Below, in pieces: positions 52,874 to 63,621 of a stretch of DNA of 64,000 nt (positions are counted from its first letter, which is position 1; every line of letters starts with the position of its first letter). A program made the translations under genes and the position numbers. The stretch is from Leptasterias polaris. Taxonomy: Eukaryota > Echinodermata > Asteroidea > Forcipulatida > Asteriidae. Below the pieces are notes generated by a model that worked only from the letters and a program-made list of their open reading frames with translations, was not told the DNA's origin and did not search any database. The stretch is from assembly GCA_037783415.1 (NCBI GenBank), contig JAZGTN010000150.1:1426001-1490000 (forward strand). The letters are read 5' to 3'.

Positions 52874-54041
52874 TGATATTCTTCGCGCTGTGGATGATAA
52901 ACGTGGTGTGTTCTTAGTCCTCTTAGACCTTTCCGCAGCCTTTGACACCATAGATCATACTATCCTTCTGGGACGCCTGAAATCTTTGGGTGTCAAAGGA
53001 CCAGTTCTCCAATGGATTAAATCTTACATCAGCAACCGAACTCAAGCCATCAACATTAATGGAGTTTTATCATCACTTGCCACGCTCTTGTTTGGTGTTC
53101 CCCAGGGATCTGTCCTTGGGCCACTCTTCTTCACCATTTACTCTAAACCAATAGCTGCAATTGCAAGAAACCACGGACTCCATGTACATTTGTATGCAGA
53201 TGATACTCAACTGTATCTTTCATTTGATTTAAATTGTTCTGATGAGCAATCTGAACGCAAACGTGTTGAGCAATGTGTTTCTGATATAAAGTCATGGATG
53301 ACCAATAATAAATTAAAACTCAATGATGATAAAACGGAACTGCTCATAATAACGTCTAAACATAACCAAGACAAAATAATCAATCACCAGATGCAAATTG
53401 GCACTGCTACTGTTACATCGTCTGCAAATGCTCGCAATCTTGGGATCATGTTTGATAACACTATGTGCATGGAATCCCATGTGAAGAAAATTTGTCAATC
53501 TGCTTTTTACCATATTAGAAACATTAGCAGCATTCGTAAAGTCCTCAATAAAAAGTCTGCCTCTATCCTTATACATGCTTTCATTACATCCAGGCTTGAT
53601 AATGGAAACTCATTGCTTTATGGTATTAACAAGCATCTTATCAAAAAACTGCAAAATGTCCAGAACGCTGCTGCTCGGGTATTATCTAAAACACGTAAAT
53701 ATGATCACATCACACCTGTGTTGAAACAGCTTCACTGGCTCCCAGTCTGTCAAAGAATTAAATTCAAAATCATTTTGCTTGCCTGGAAAGCTATGAATGA
53801 TAGGGCTCCTCCCTATCTCAAAGAAATTCTCTCACCATATACGCCAACTCGCAATCTTCGCTCTACAAACCAACTTCTTTTAACTGTCCCTAATACAACC
53901 ACTTCCAACGGCGTTCGCGCTTTTTCTGTATCTGCACCCACTCTCTGGAACTCTCTTCCTTTACATATCCGAGCTACAAAGTCTCTGGACATTTTCAAAA
54001 CATTGCTAAAAACTCACCTGTTCAATATTTATTATGATTGA
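52850..54041 (+). pseudogene. Non-LTR reverse transcriptase, 3' part
   Basis: The frame continues the RT from the break near 52850: 'LLRVHNDILRAVDDKR', 'VLLDLSAAFDTIDH' (motif A), 'GVPQGSVLGPLFFTIY' (motif B), 'HLYADDTQLYLS' (catalytic Y-A-D-D, motif C), 'NKLKLNDDKTELLII', and a long CR1/L2-type C-terminus ('LDNGNSLLYGI', 'QNAAARVLSKTRKYDHIT', 'LHWLPVCQRIKFKIILLAWK'). All catalytic Asp residues are present. Only the single frame change upstream prevents a continuous protein. Confidence 0.85.
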
Positions 54042-54263
54042 CTATCTGTTTGTTATTTTTTCCACTTGTTTTTGCCGACACATTTATGTAAATCTGTTTT
54101 ATTCAATGTGCTCTTATTTCTTTCTAAGCTACGTAATTTGTAATCTTTTTGGTTACTCTTTCTGTTTTTTGTTTTTGTTTGGTTTTTATGTGCCTCGGAA
54201 TAAGTTTAGTCTTAGATAGATGGCGCTTTACAAGTTTTAATTATTATTAATTGTTATTATTAT

Positions 54264-54437
54264 TATGAGAACGATGGCAACTTTCATGGGGAAAGCATCA
54301 ACTTCAAAGCCACCAGAGCAGACAATGGGCAAGACCAAAGAGAAATTTTCAAACAAGTCAGAATTAACTTCCTTGGACATTTGGAGAAGAACATACACAG
54401 TAGGTTTCCTGATGTGGAGCTACTTGAAGCAATGCAG
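54264..54437 (+). pseudogene. hAT transposase, remainder of exon 3
   Basis: Directly after the (TTA)n tail the hAT frame resumes ('DGNFHGESINFKA', 'REIFKQVRINFLGHLEKNI', 'SRFPDVELLEAMQ') to a donor CAG|GTACAT. The next exon starts at 59142 in phase 0. Confidence 0.75.
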
Positions 54438-55145
54438 GTACATGTATATTTCAATACTTTAGCACAAGCACTCAGTACCTGGACAGTATGGACAAATAGT
54501 TTCAAATATGTGATGCGATCTGTGAAAACCCGTCGGATGTCGCAAGGTTGCAAGTCCCATAAAAGCCAAAAAATAGTTCCTAGGTCGATTTTTTTGACAA
54601 ACACGTTTGTCATTTTATTTGATTCCTTGATATATTTATTTCATCCTCTTAAAGTATTTTTGTAAGTTTTACTATACATTTATGTGAAATAAATGTTTTT
54701 CATGAGCATGTTTGTCGTTGTAATTGTTGTTTTTTTCAAGTTTTTTCTAAGTTGAATTCATGAATATTTCGCTAATGTAAGTTTCGAACTATAGACGCTA
54801 CAGAGCCGGTTTACCCATCCAAATAAAGCTTAGTTTCGCAGGAGTCTGATAGTGTTAATGCGCATGGTGAGTCGCCCAATTAGATATTACTGCGCATCTA
54901 AAATTCTCTCCCGAGTCAATTTTTTATTTTCGCCAAATCTTGTTCCAGTTCAACATAATTATTTTCCGCTTTTTATTATTCACCGGCATTCTGGACGCTT
55001 ATAGGTTATATTTAATGGCCTAAAGAACATTTTTGGTCCGTGTTTTCGCAACGATTATTCTCAGTAACAAAATAAATCTTGTTAAATAAACGAGTAACTA
55101 GGTTGTCCACCATCGAAAAAGTCATCGGCGAACAGCTGATCCAAG
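54438..55145. other. hAT intron and 5' flank of the DDE-type gene
   Basis: No exon was recognised. The left end of the inserted DDE-type element should lie here, but no inverted terminal repeat was identified. Confidence 0.4.
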
Positions 55146-57906
55146 ATGGCCGCGCCCAGCACGCAACGCGATGCTGAAAAAAGTGGTGAAGTTCGACTTG
55201 CATTGAATGAATTGCGAGCCTTAAATATACTTCAAACTGCCGATACTGATGCCATGAGAGGAGTAATACAAGATTACTTTACATCAAGAGATGGAATTGA
55301 TTCCGACAGTGACAGTGACGATTCAGACGAACCAATACCAAGTACTACTTGTTGTAGGCCTAGCCCTAGTCATGGCGATCATCATGGGCATAGTAGCACA
55401 TCCAATGTCATGAATGTAGGTCATCGTGATGACGACAACGAACCAGAAATGCCTGATCTTGGTGTAAACAACATCGGCCCTGAGATTGAACCCCAATTAG
55501 AAAACAATGCAGGTTTGAGGCTTTATTTTGTTCTGTGTTATTTATTTGTTTATTTATTTTGTATAATGTTATTGTGACTGAGTGTTAGGCCTATGGCATC
55601 TATTGCTATTTTAATTTTATGGCACTATCGTGTTCTCTGCATGCCCTGCACATGCGAAGTGGATACACCCACACACGGAATAAGCTGTGAAATACTTCCA
55701 TGTTTGTTCTGTCCATGGCTTGTAACACGGCATTGCCAATTTTATTTTGTTTGGTCCTCAAAAATTGTCATCGAAAAAGAATAAAAAACAGGCTAACTAC
55801 TTAATGTCTGGTATAATTTACAAGTTAAGCAGCGGTAAAATAATTGCTGCCTAAGGGCCTATGTTTATTCCAAAAAGGAGACCTATTTTGGGGATATTGC
55901 CATTATTTTCATTTTTTTTTCTTTTTTTCTCAAAAATAATTTAAAATCTTCTCATTCTCCATTTTAATTTTGTCGTTGTCTTCTTTTGCATTTCAGGTAA
56001 TGATGAGCAGGACGTCATAGAAAATGTTGCTGACATCCTCCCACCCCTGCCAGACCCGGACCCTGGCCATGGTGATGAACCATTTCAATGTAGTTGCAAG
56101 CATTATGCTGGAGCACCATGTTCATCCATGTTTGAACCCGGGGACCTTCAGTTCATCATAGACAACTGCCTTGAGATGGACCGCACGGAATTGGACATTA
56201 CCATCTTAGCAAAGCTTGCATGTGGAATTCACCTATCGGCGTTAACGCAACGGGCAAAACAAACAAAACCGAAGGAACGCAAGACCCAGCGTACTGACTT
56301 CTACCACCAAGGATCAAGAATATGTAGAGACACTTTCAAACATATGCACACGATTGGTCAAGAACGATTGAATAACTTGATCAAGCATTATAAGGAACAC
56401 GGTGTTACTCCCAGACGACATGGAAATACCAAACGCCAACCAAAGCATGCCTTGAAAGCGAAAGATAATATCTACGCTGCCCATTTTATTATGAACTACG
56501 CAGAAACGCATGGAATGCATTTGCCCGGTAGAGTACCAGGTTACTGGAGAACTGATTTAAAACTTTTGCCAACCAACTCCAGTAAACGGAAGGTTTACGA
56601 TGAATATGCACGTGCAATAACGTCTACTGATCATCGCAAAGTGGCCCTTGTTACATTCCGGAGAATCTGGCGTGAGGTGACCCCCTTTGTTGTGACAATG
56701 CGACCCGCGACAGATCTCTGTTGGTTGTGCCAGAAATACCAACAGAGGGTGTCTGTCTCAGCAAACCTTCCAGAGCAGGAGAAAACGCTGCTGTACCAAC
56801 AGGCTTCGGATCATTTACAACAAGCTGCTACGGAGCGACAATTCTACAGGACGGTATGCCAAGAAGTCGGGCGAACATTACCCGAACACTTGGGACTCGG
56901 TCAACATGACCCGTGTAGTTACGATGGGACAGTGCACTACAGCATGGATTTTGCGCAACAAGTACATTATCCATACAACCCTCGCCAACCAGGACCAGTG
57001 TTTTTTAAGACGCCACGTAAATGTGCAGTGTTCGGTGTTGCCTGTGAGGTTTTGCCTAAACAGGTTACATTCCTCATTGATGAATGCGTGCAGACTGGCA
57101 AAGGTGGAAATTGTGTCATTAGTTTGCTTCACTACTACTTGGAGAATTACGGGCTTGGAGAAAGTCACATGCATCTCCATGCTGACAATTGCAGTGGGCA
57201 GAACAAGAACTCGTACGTCATGTGGTACATGATGTGGCGTGTATTGACCGGCCGCCATGAATCAATCGATATGAGCTTCCTACTTTCCGGTCATACCAAG
57301 TTTTCATGCGATTGGTGTTTCGGCCTTTTTAAACGGAACTTCAGAGCAACCAAAGTAGACTGCCTGAATGACATCGTGGCAAGTGTCACCGACTCAAGCC
57401 CTGCAGGAATTAATGTGCCGCAGCTGTGTGGAATAGAAGACGGTACAGTGATTGTACCAGCCTACGACTGGGCCACATTTTTTGCCCAGTTCTTCACTAA
57501 AGTGAAAGATATCAAGAGCTATCATCATTTTCACTTTGACAGTGAATCATCTGGAGTAACTGTCAGCAAATATTCTGATACTGAGAACACATTCCAGCAC
57601 CTTCTCGCTGTTGATGCAATCGATCGGAATGCTATGCCACAGGTTATCCAACCAAAAGGTTTAGAACACAAACGTCAACGATACCTCTTCAATGAAATTC
57701 GCGAATTTGTTGCAGACGAAAAACAGGATATTGTGTGTCCAGATCCTGGCCCTGCCCCAGTCAGCAGTGATGCGGAGTCAAGCGACACTGAAGAAATTGC
57801 TCCTCCACCACCTAAACGAGGACGCGGCAGAGGACGTGGACAAAGAAGAGGTCGCGGACAAACCAATGGTCGCATACATGGACGAGGACGCGCAAACAAT
57901 CTGTAG
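55146..57906 (+). CDS. Intact DDE-type transposase gene (two exons, 758 aa)
   Basis: Exon 1 is 55146-55512 and exon 2 is 55997-57906 (G|GTTTGA to TTTCAG|GT, phase 1). Exon 1 encodes an acidic 'SDSDSDDSDEP' region. Exon 2 starts with a Pro-rich stretch and a Cys-rich 'CSCKHYAGAPC' module, then 'ELDITILAKLA', 'RICRDTFKHMHTIGQERLN', 'LPGRVPGY', and a CxxC pair in 'TDLCWLCQKYQ'. The catalytic-looking core has 'HYSMDFAQQVHYPY', 'VTFLIDECVQTGKG', 'HLHADNCSGQNKN' and 'SGHTKFSCDWCFGLFKR', the D...D(N)...H/D pattern of a widespread animal transposon-type family. The tail is Arg/Gly-rich ('KRGRGRGRGQRRGRG'), suggesting nucleic-acid binding. It lies in an intron of the hAT gene, same strand. The superfamily name is not certain. 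Confidence 0.75.
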
Positions 57907-59141
57907 ACTACACTTTAAGACAAAGATTCATGTTCATTCAGTGCATTTTAATCATTACAAAATACAATTTGCTCATTAAGAAACATGTTAGGCAAAAAAA
58001 GTAATGTAGTTTGTCTCTGCTTCCTTTAGCTTAAAACCCAAAGCACTTTTAGCCCAACTTTTTTTTCGTGGTGATTTTATTAAGAAGTAAAAAAACTCTT
58101 TCAAAAAGCTCAAAAACAAATGCATTAAAATGCCACGTTTAAACCTACCTGTACGTGCCTTGGACTCAGAGACAAACTTTTTCTCCTTTTTGCCCTACCA
58201 TACTCAGTATCATCAAATTCACAGCATTGTCAAAATAATGTTGAACACAAAGTAGTAAAATTGAATTTTATACATGTAAAACAAGGCAAATAACACTTGT
58301 TGCCCCCACCCCACAGGGCTGGAAAAAATGTAAATTTCCCGGGAATCCAATTCATAAAATTGATAATTTCACAGGAGAAGTGGCTGCAAAGTAGCAACCA
58401 CGACCGTGTATGTGGTCGCAGGGGAGGGTTTGGGGAGGGTTGCCCCCCTCCCAAGCTAAGAAAAATTTAGTTTTCTTTTGATTTTTGTTAAAGTTAAAAT
58501 ATTCTACCTGTATAATTGCTTTGATTTTGGACTGAACTTGCATTTTTCTAAAAAAAAAAATAAAATGCATAAAAAAAAAAAAAAATAAAAATAATGTTTT
58601 GTAACGATTTCCTGCCCTAGAGGGTCAGTCAAGTAATGTCATAACCCTTTTTTCACCAGGATGCATCCATAGTTATATGTTGTATCAGTACATGACAAAC
58701 AAATGTGAATAAAAACACTAGGTGGGTTTTGTAACTCTTAATATTGTGATTGTTCATTTCTTTGTAAATATAAAACTTGTAAAATAATTGATTTTTCATT
58801 GCTATTCTGGTACCCTATCGTTAAACACTGTTTTCTCAGAACTTCGCATCGCCAATAATTGAAGTTCATTTTAACGTAACTTTTGATGTAGGGGTCCTAG
58901 AGACCTGATTTAAAAAGCATTAGAAAGAAGATGATCTCAGCTTTAAGATGATGTAAAGAACTCATTTTTTATTTTGCCACCATGTGGCGGGTTTTCACAG
59001 ATCGCATCACATATAAGCATCTGGCTTAAAACATCTGTTGTTTGTTTATTTAACAATTACATTTTGAAATACAAGTTTACTATGCAAGTCCTAATCATTA
59101 ATTCAAATAGCATAATTGCTCTCTTAATTTTTTACTTACAG
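57907..59141. other. 3' flank of DDE-type gene and hAT intron, no gene seen
   Basis: AT-rich sequence with A-runs at about 58549-58586. No inverted terminal repeat matching the 5' flank was found by eye. Confidence 0.4.
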
Positions 59142-59808
59142 ATATTTGAGCCTGCCGCATACCCAGATAACCCAAATGCCCTGACTATATGGGGAAACAA
59201 CCATCTCCAAACTTTGCTGAACCACTTTGGAAAACAGAAAGAGTCAAGAGATGGCTACATATTCGACCCACTGGTAGATTCTGACCAATGCAAGGGCGAG
59301 TTTCTGCCTTTCAAAAGACTTGTTCATCGTAATCTAACTGAAATTGATAAAGAAACGTACATAACCCCTACCAAACTTATGGAGAGGCTGTTCCACAAAA
59401 AGGACCCACATGGGAACAGAAGCATCTACAAAGGTAAGTTTTCAAGCTCCATCCATTCTGAGTTGTCTACTATTAATAGAAAAGGGTACACTTTACAAAT
59501 TACATTGGCCATTGTTAAATAACATTAAACAATAAATATTTCATATTTTGCAGTAAAACTCATAATGTTAAAATCCAATTACAGGAATGTTCTCCCTGAT
59601 GAGCCTCAGTATGTGTGTTATGGTTGGCAATGCTGAAGCTGAGCGCATCTTTTCATGCCAGAATCGCATCAAATCAAGCTTAAGAAGCTTGCTCACCATT
59701 GACCATCTGGACCAGCTAATGAGAGTTAGCTACAACCACTCTACACTTGAAGACTTCCCCTTTAATGAAGCACTGAATCTGTTCAAGCCTGGAAAGAGAA
59801 GACTCTAG
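59142..59808 (+). pseudogene. hAT transposase, last two exons
   Basis: Exon 59142-59433 ('IFEPAAYPDN', 'LLNHFGKQKESRDGYIFDP', 'PTKLMERLFHKKDP') ends in phase 1 at AAAG|GTAAGT. Exon 59585-59808 begins after TTACAG and holds the hAT dimerisation motif ('GNAEAERIFSCQNRIKSSLR', 'LTIDHLDQLMRVSYN'), stopping at 59806. Together with 47631-50315 and 54264-54437 this completes a hAT/ZNF862-like transposase spread over 12 kb. Confidence 0.82.
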
Positions 59809-60749
59809 ATAAAAACATGAACATCAACATAACAACACTATAGGGATGAACATTAATCTGAAAGAATTTGACAGTAAAAAATAAGTAAATGTTGAAACCA
59901 AAGTTTGTACTTAAAGTTGTAAGATAATATAACATCTAAACTAAGCTTAAGTAACCATGAACAGAGATGGAAACATTTTACTCAATTTCACATGATCCCA
60001 TTTCTACAAACTGATAAAACCATATTTCTCCACAAGTTTCTCCATGTGCTCTATACAGTGTGTTGATTGAAACTTAATACATTATTTATAATTTGTTACA
60101 TTTATATGAAGCTTAAAATGTCTGATAAAACTTACTTGTTCTGGCCTCTGGGTGATGCAACCTGGGGTGATGAGATGATCATTCATACTTGATATAAATA
60201 ACACATTTATGGGCAACAGAAGTGCCAACTGAAAAGTGCTGTAAAAATAAGAGTCTTATGGCTTCATTTGGATTTACATGATGTCTTTAAATTGAAGTTT
60301 GGTAGTATAATTATGTTTGTTGGTTCATATGTACACTAAAAAAAAGAGAACAAATTCTGTTGGGTTGAAACAAGATTTTAATTAACAATGAGTCATTAAC
60401 CTGATGGTGGTTTTCACAACGTTTCATCATACAAGTTTCTGTATTGCTTACACCATCTCTGTTTGTTGTTTTTTAGCCCTTTAGCCGGCCCAAACCAAAG
60501 GCATACGTTGAGTTGAGCACACAGTAAATGCAGTAGCTCTGTGGTACATGATAGCTGAAAATTTTCCCCAAAAATTTGGACGCCCTGTTTTTCAATCAAG
60601 TCAAATTTGGACACCCTATTTTCAAATTCTGGCTAAAAGCTTGATTACTGTTAACATTTTCAGCAAGTTTCAGAACTAAATACGTAGTAGTTTTGTAATT
60701 ACACTAATTACTAAAAACGACGTATCACTAGATTTGCCGTTTTGTCTTT
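59809..60749. other. No gene seen
   Basis: 3' flank of the hAT gene, AT-rich. The right hAT terminus was not identified. Confidence 0.4.
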
Positions 60750-60750
60750 T

Positions 60751-60985
60751 CACAAAGTGACCTATCTAGATACGCCACTTTACCAATGATGTACTATGCG
60801 CTACAGCGCGCGCGGTTCGGGCGCGCGTGTAAAATTTGCGTACCACGAACTGACCTAACTCAAAGCGTGGTATTTTCACAAAGTGACCTAACTAGATACG
60901 TCTCTATTATGCATTGGTTTGTACACGGCGCTCTGCGGGCAAAACTCGGATTTTAATTTTCACAAAGTAACCTATCTGTTTAGGT
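60751..60985. repeat. Degenerate repeat with 'cacaaagtgaccta' motif
   Basis: 'cacaaagtgacctatctaga' at 60751, 'cacaaagtgacctaactaga' at 60877 and a weaker copy at 60961. Two of them are followed by 'tacg'. CpG-rich 'gcgcgcgcggttcgggcgcg' lies between the first two. Confidence 0.7.
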
Positions 60986-61196
60986 ATTATTTACTAATTA
61001 AAATAGTTGCGGGGATTAAATGAAATTGACAGTTCTGTATTAATAAAGTAGTCGGCTTTATTTTTGTCTTAAAAAATTGTATACAAATAGTTAGCAGAAC
61101 CCGAAACAGCAGTTTGAAAAATAGTGCAACTTCATTCGGGATTTTCTCCAAACATGTTTTTTTATACTGTGTACGAGTTAGGTCAGTTCGTGGTAC
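60840..61196. repeat. Inverted repeat, 22-bp perfect arms
   Basis: Arms at 60840-60861 and 61175-61196, starting 'gtaccacgaactgacctaac'. They enclose 313 bp without a coding frame, consistent with a small non-autonomous element or with ends related to the Harbinger fragment beside it. Confidence 0.8.
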
Positions 61197-61272
61197 ACGC
61201 GACGAATTGAAGGTGTAGAAGTTCCAGTAGTCTCACTTAGCGATTCGGCGTAAGGGGAAGAAACCTTTTTTA

Positions 61273-61480
61273 ATGAAATCCTATCCCTATGGAAACTTGA
61301 ATCGCAACAAGCGCATTATAACTATGTTCACAGAAAATGCTTTTGGGCGTTTAAAAAACAGATGGCGGTGTCTATTGAACAAGAACAAGAGTGACATTAG
61401 TAACATTCCCTATATTGTTGATACTTGTGTGGTGGAATTGCACAACTTCTGCAAGAAATGTTTCACCCTAACTCCTGTGG
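61273..61480 (+). pseudogene. PIF/Harbinger transposase C-terminal fragment
   Basis: The frame reads 'ENAFGRLKNRWRCLLNKN', then 'YIVDTCVVELHNFC'. 'E.AFGRLK.RWR' includes the last catalytic Glu of DDE_Tnp_4/Harbinger transposases, and '(V)LHNFC' is their usual end. Only about 65 codons are left, with the first two catalytic Asp residues missing, so it is a dead fragment. The reading frame then runs on without similarity to 61528. Confidence 0.75.
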
Positions 61481-61530
61481 TATTTTGCATTCATTTCATT
61501 TTAAAAGTTTTCTTGTGTTTTGGGGGGTAA

Positions 61531-62506
61531 AATGGCTAGTTTGGAGTATTTTTGTGATGAAGCTGGTATTAGTTGTAGTGATTTGGCCAGTATGATAGCT
61601 GGTGAAGTTGATGAGATTGTTGTTGTAAAGAGAGATTTGGAGAGATCGAGGAATGGATTTGTGTTTGGTTTGTGGAATGAACTGATGGTTGAGGAAAAGA
61701 AGGTGAGTAGTCGGAGTAAAGTGATTAAGAAAATTAGAGAGATTGTGTTTAAATACTTTGTGTTTGAGAAAAGTGAAAAAGCGTTTGAGAATGCGGTATT
61801 GCGTTTGATTGATTTAGCGAAACGTAGTCGTAAGGATGCTAAAAGCAAGGAACAGTTTGTTAAATCGATGGAGAAGTGTTTCTGTGAGCCTGAGCATGGC
61901 AGGGTTGTTGAAGCAGGTACTTCAAGTGAGAGTCAAAGTAATCAAATTAAGAATTTGAAACAGAAAGTTGAAGAGTTAGAAAGAAAGTGTGAGGAACACA
62001 GGGCCACAAAAGATGCATTGTGTGAAGTCAGTGAGGAAAAGAAGATGTTGGTGCAGAAATCAGAGGTTGAGAAAAAGAGAGTTGATGAGCTTGTAGTGGA
62101 AGTAGAGAAGTTAAAAGCAGAAAAGAAGGTGAAAAGTAAGCAAATGAGAATTATGAAGGAAAGGGAAAATGACTTGAAGGTAGTTATGGAGAAGGTAAGA
62201 ACTAAGAGTAGAAAGAGATTGAAGAAGTGTGGAGAATTGGCACGCCGATTGGCTGAAGTGGATGTAAGGATGAAGGAAGTAGTGAAATGTAAGGCAGAGA
62301 AAGAATGTCAGTTGAGAGTAAAGCAGCTGAGGGAAGAGCATCAGTTGAGAGAAAAGGAGCTGAAGGAAGATCAACAGGAGCTGAGGGAAGAACTCTCTAA
62401 GTGTAAAATGAGAGCAGCAGATGTGGTAGCCAAGGTACAGTGTGAGAGGAAGAAAAAGCTGAATGTGCAGAAACTGTTGTCAAAGAAAAGGGTTTATGCA
62501 AGATAG
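61531..62506 (+). CDS. Coiled-coil protein, 5' frame of an uncharacterised multicopy gene
   Basis: The ATG at 61531 ('MASLEYFCDEAGISCSDLAS') starts about 324 codons. A helical N-terminal domain (residues 1-130) is followed by a long coiled coil (about 140-320) rich in Lys/Glu, for example 'NLKQKVEELERKCEEHR' and 'QLREKELKEDQQELREEL'. The plus strand here is strikingly poor in C. The frame stops at 62506, but the overlapping frame from about 62463 continues the coiled coil, so one frameshift or a short unseen intron separates two parts of one protein. Function unknown. Confidence 0.55.
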
Positions 62507-63173
62507 TGTGAGTAGTTTGCGTAAAGAACTAAAGAATGTAAAAGAGGAATGCAAAAGCTGGATGAATGATACATTAGAGATTGAGGAGAATTTTGATGAT
62601 AAAGTACAAGAGCGTGTGAATGAGTTTTTGAGTGGTGGATTATGTACTTTTAAGAATGGAATGTATCAGGATTGTATTCGTGAGATATATCAGGATTTAA
62701 TGACAATGAATGTGGGTGCGAAGAATGTTGAGCATGTGATTCGAACTGTGTTGTCTAAGTTAACTACAATGGATGAGAAAGAGGTGAGACTGCCAAAAGA
62801 GACGTTTGCAAAGACCATGTTGCTTGAAGCTCGAGCGTTAGCACAGATGCAATGTGTGTCCGAGGTAACCGGTAGTGATGGCTCTGTAACTTTGTGTACA
62901 GATGCGACAACAAAGTGGGGCTATCACTATGGCACCTACATGTATGACATGTCATTGTCATCTGGGAAGATGCTAACGCTTGGGCTCCGACCAATGGTGT
63001 ACGGAAGTGCTGAGAATACATTGGATGGGTTTAAGGAGATTGTGGGTGATATTGTGAGATGTGCAAGAGAAGGAAATGAGGTTGACGAGATTGTGCGACA
63101 AATGAAGAATACTATGAGCGACAGGCATGCAGTGGAGAAGAAGTTCAATGGGATGTTAACCCTAACAGACTAG
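62463..63173 (+). CDS. Continuation of the coiled-coil gene with conserved core (truncated)
   Basis: The frame starts in the coiled coil ('SVSSLRKELKNVKEECK') and enters a conserved region: 'TFAKTMLLEARALAQMQCV', 'VTLCTDATTKWGYHYGTYM', 'KMLTLGLRPMVYGSAENTLD' and 'VRQMKNTMSDRHAVEKKFN'. I recognise the '(S/T)DATTK', 'LGLR..SG.A.NTLD' and 'KNTMSDRHA.EK.FN' motifs from a repeated invertebrate gene family of probable transposon origin without a known activity. The usual continuation is missing: the frame stops at 63173, followed by short tandem repeats. Confidence 0.5.
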   Translation: MCRNCCQRKGFMQDSVSSLRKELKNVKEECKSWMNDTLEIEENFDDKVQERVNEFLSGGLCTFKNGMYQDCIREIYQDLMTMNVGAKNVEHVIRTVLSKLTTMDEKEVRLPKETFAKTMLLEARALAQMQCVSEVTGSDGSVTLCTDATTKWGYHYGTYMYDMSLSSGKMLTLGLRPMVYGSAENTLDGFKEIVGDIVRCAREGNEVDEIVRQMKNTMSDRHAVEKKFNGMLTLTD

Positions 63174-63192
63174 GCCCTTGGGTAGACATACT

Positions 63193-63313
63193 GCCCAAAT
63201 CCTTCGATATCCTTCAGATTAAAGTTGTCATAAACCTAAAGTGCCCAAATCCTTCGATATCCTTCAACTTATTGTAAGTATACATATTAGCCCAAATCCT
63301 TCAAAATCCTTTT
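63193..63313. repeat. Three-copy repeat, period 47-50 bp
   Basis: 'gcccaaatccttcgatatcc' at 63193 and 63243, and a diverged copy 'gcccaaatccttcaaaatcc' at 63290. Confidence 0.85.
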
Positions 63314-63621
63314 GAGACAGAAGTTAGGGTGTCAACTTTGTGATTTACTTTAGGTGCTATGCTGGGGCCCTTGGTGTATGATATTTGATCAATTATGTGT
63401 TTTTGTTTCTTCTTTTTTTTGGGGGCTCAGTCAACAGATATTTTTATAGTGGAGTTCGTACCACCAGTTCGCCCACTCGGATTGCAAAATATCCTGATGT
63501 CATCATTGCCTTTTCTGTGTTTTATGTTTTATTTTTTGGTTTTTATTTTATTTTGGGGGGTTCTTTTTAACCCTTCTTCCTCCTACTTCTTGCTCTTGGC
63601 CTTCTATCTGTTCTTCGTCTC
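63314..63621. other. T-rich, pyrimidine-rich sequence
   Basis: No gene seen. The plus strand is rich in T and C, merging into the Lys-rich codons of the minus-strand frame that follows. Confidence 0.4.

Larger units (their letters stand above)
50316..54263 (+). mobile_element. CR1/L2-type non-LTR retrotransposon inserted in hAT gene
   Basis: About 3.95 kb with a 5' UTR of about 300 bp, a single pol ORF now split by one frameshift, a 3' UTR containing 'ggcgctttacaagttttaat', and a (TTA)n tail at 54238-54263. hAT coding sequence stops at 50315 and resumes at 54264 in the same orientation, which fixes both ends within a few bases. A clear target-site duplication was not found. It appears full-length or nearly so. 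Confidence 0.85.

Noticed and set aside
60780..60840. A CpG-rich promoter
   Set aside because: The GCGC-rich stretch is only about 40 bp and lies between copies of a repeat motif, without an associated gene start.
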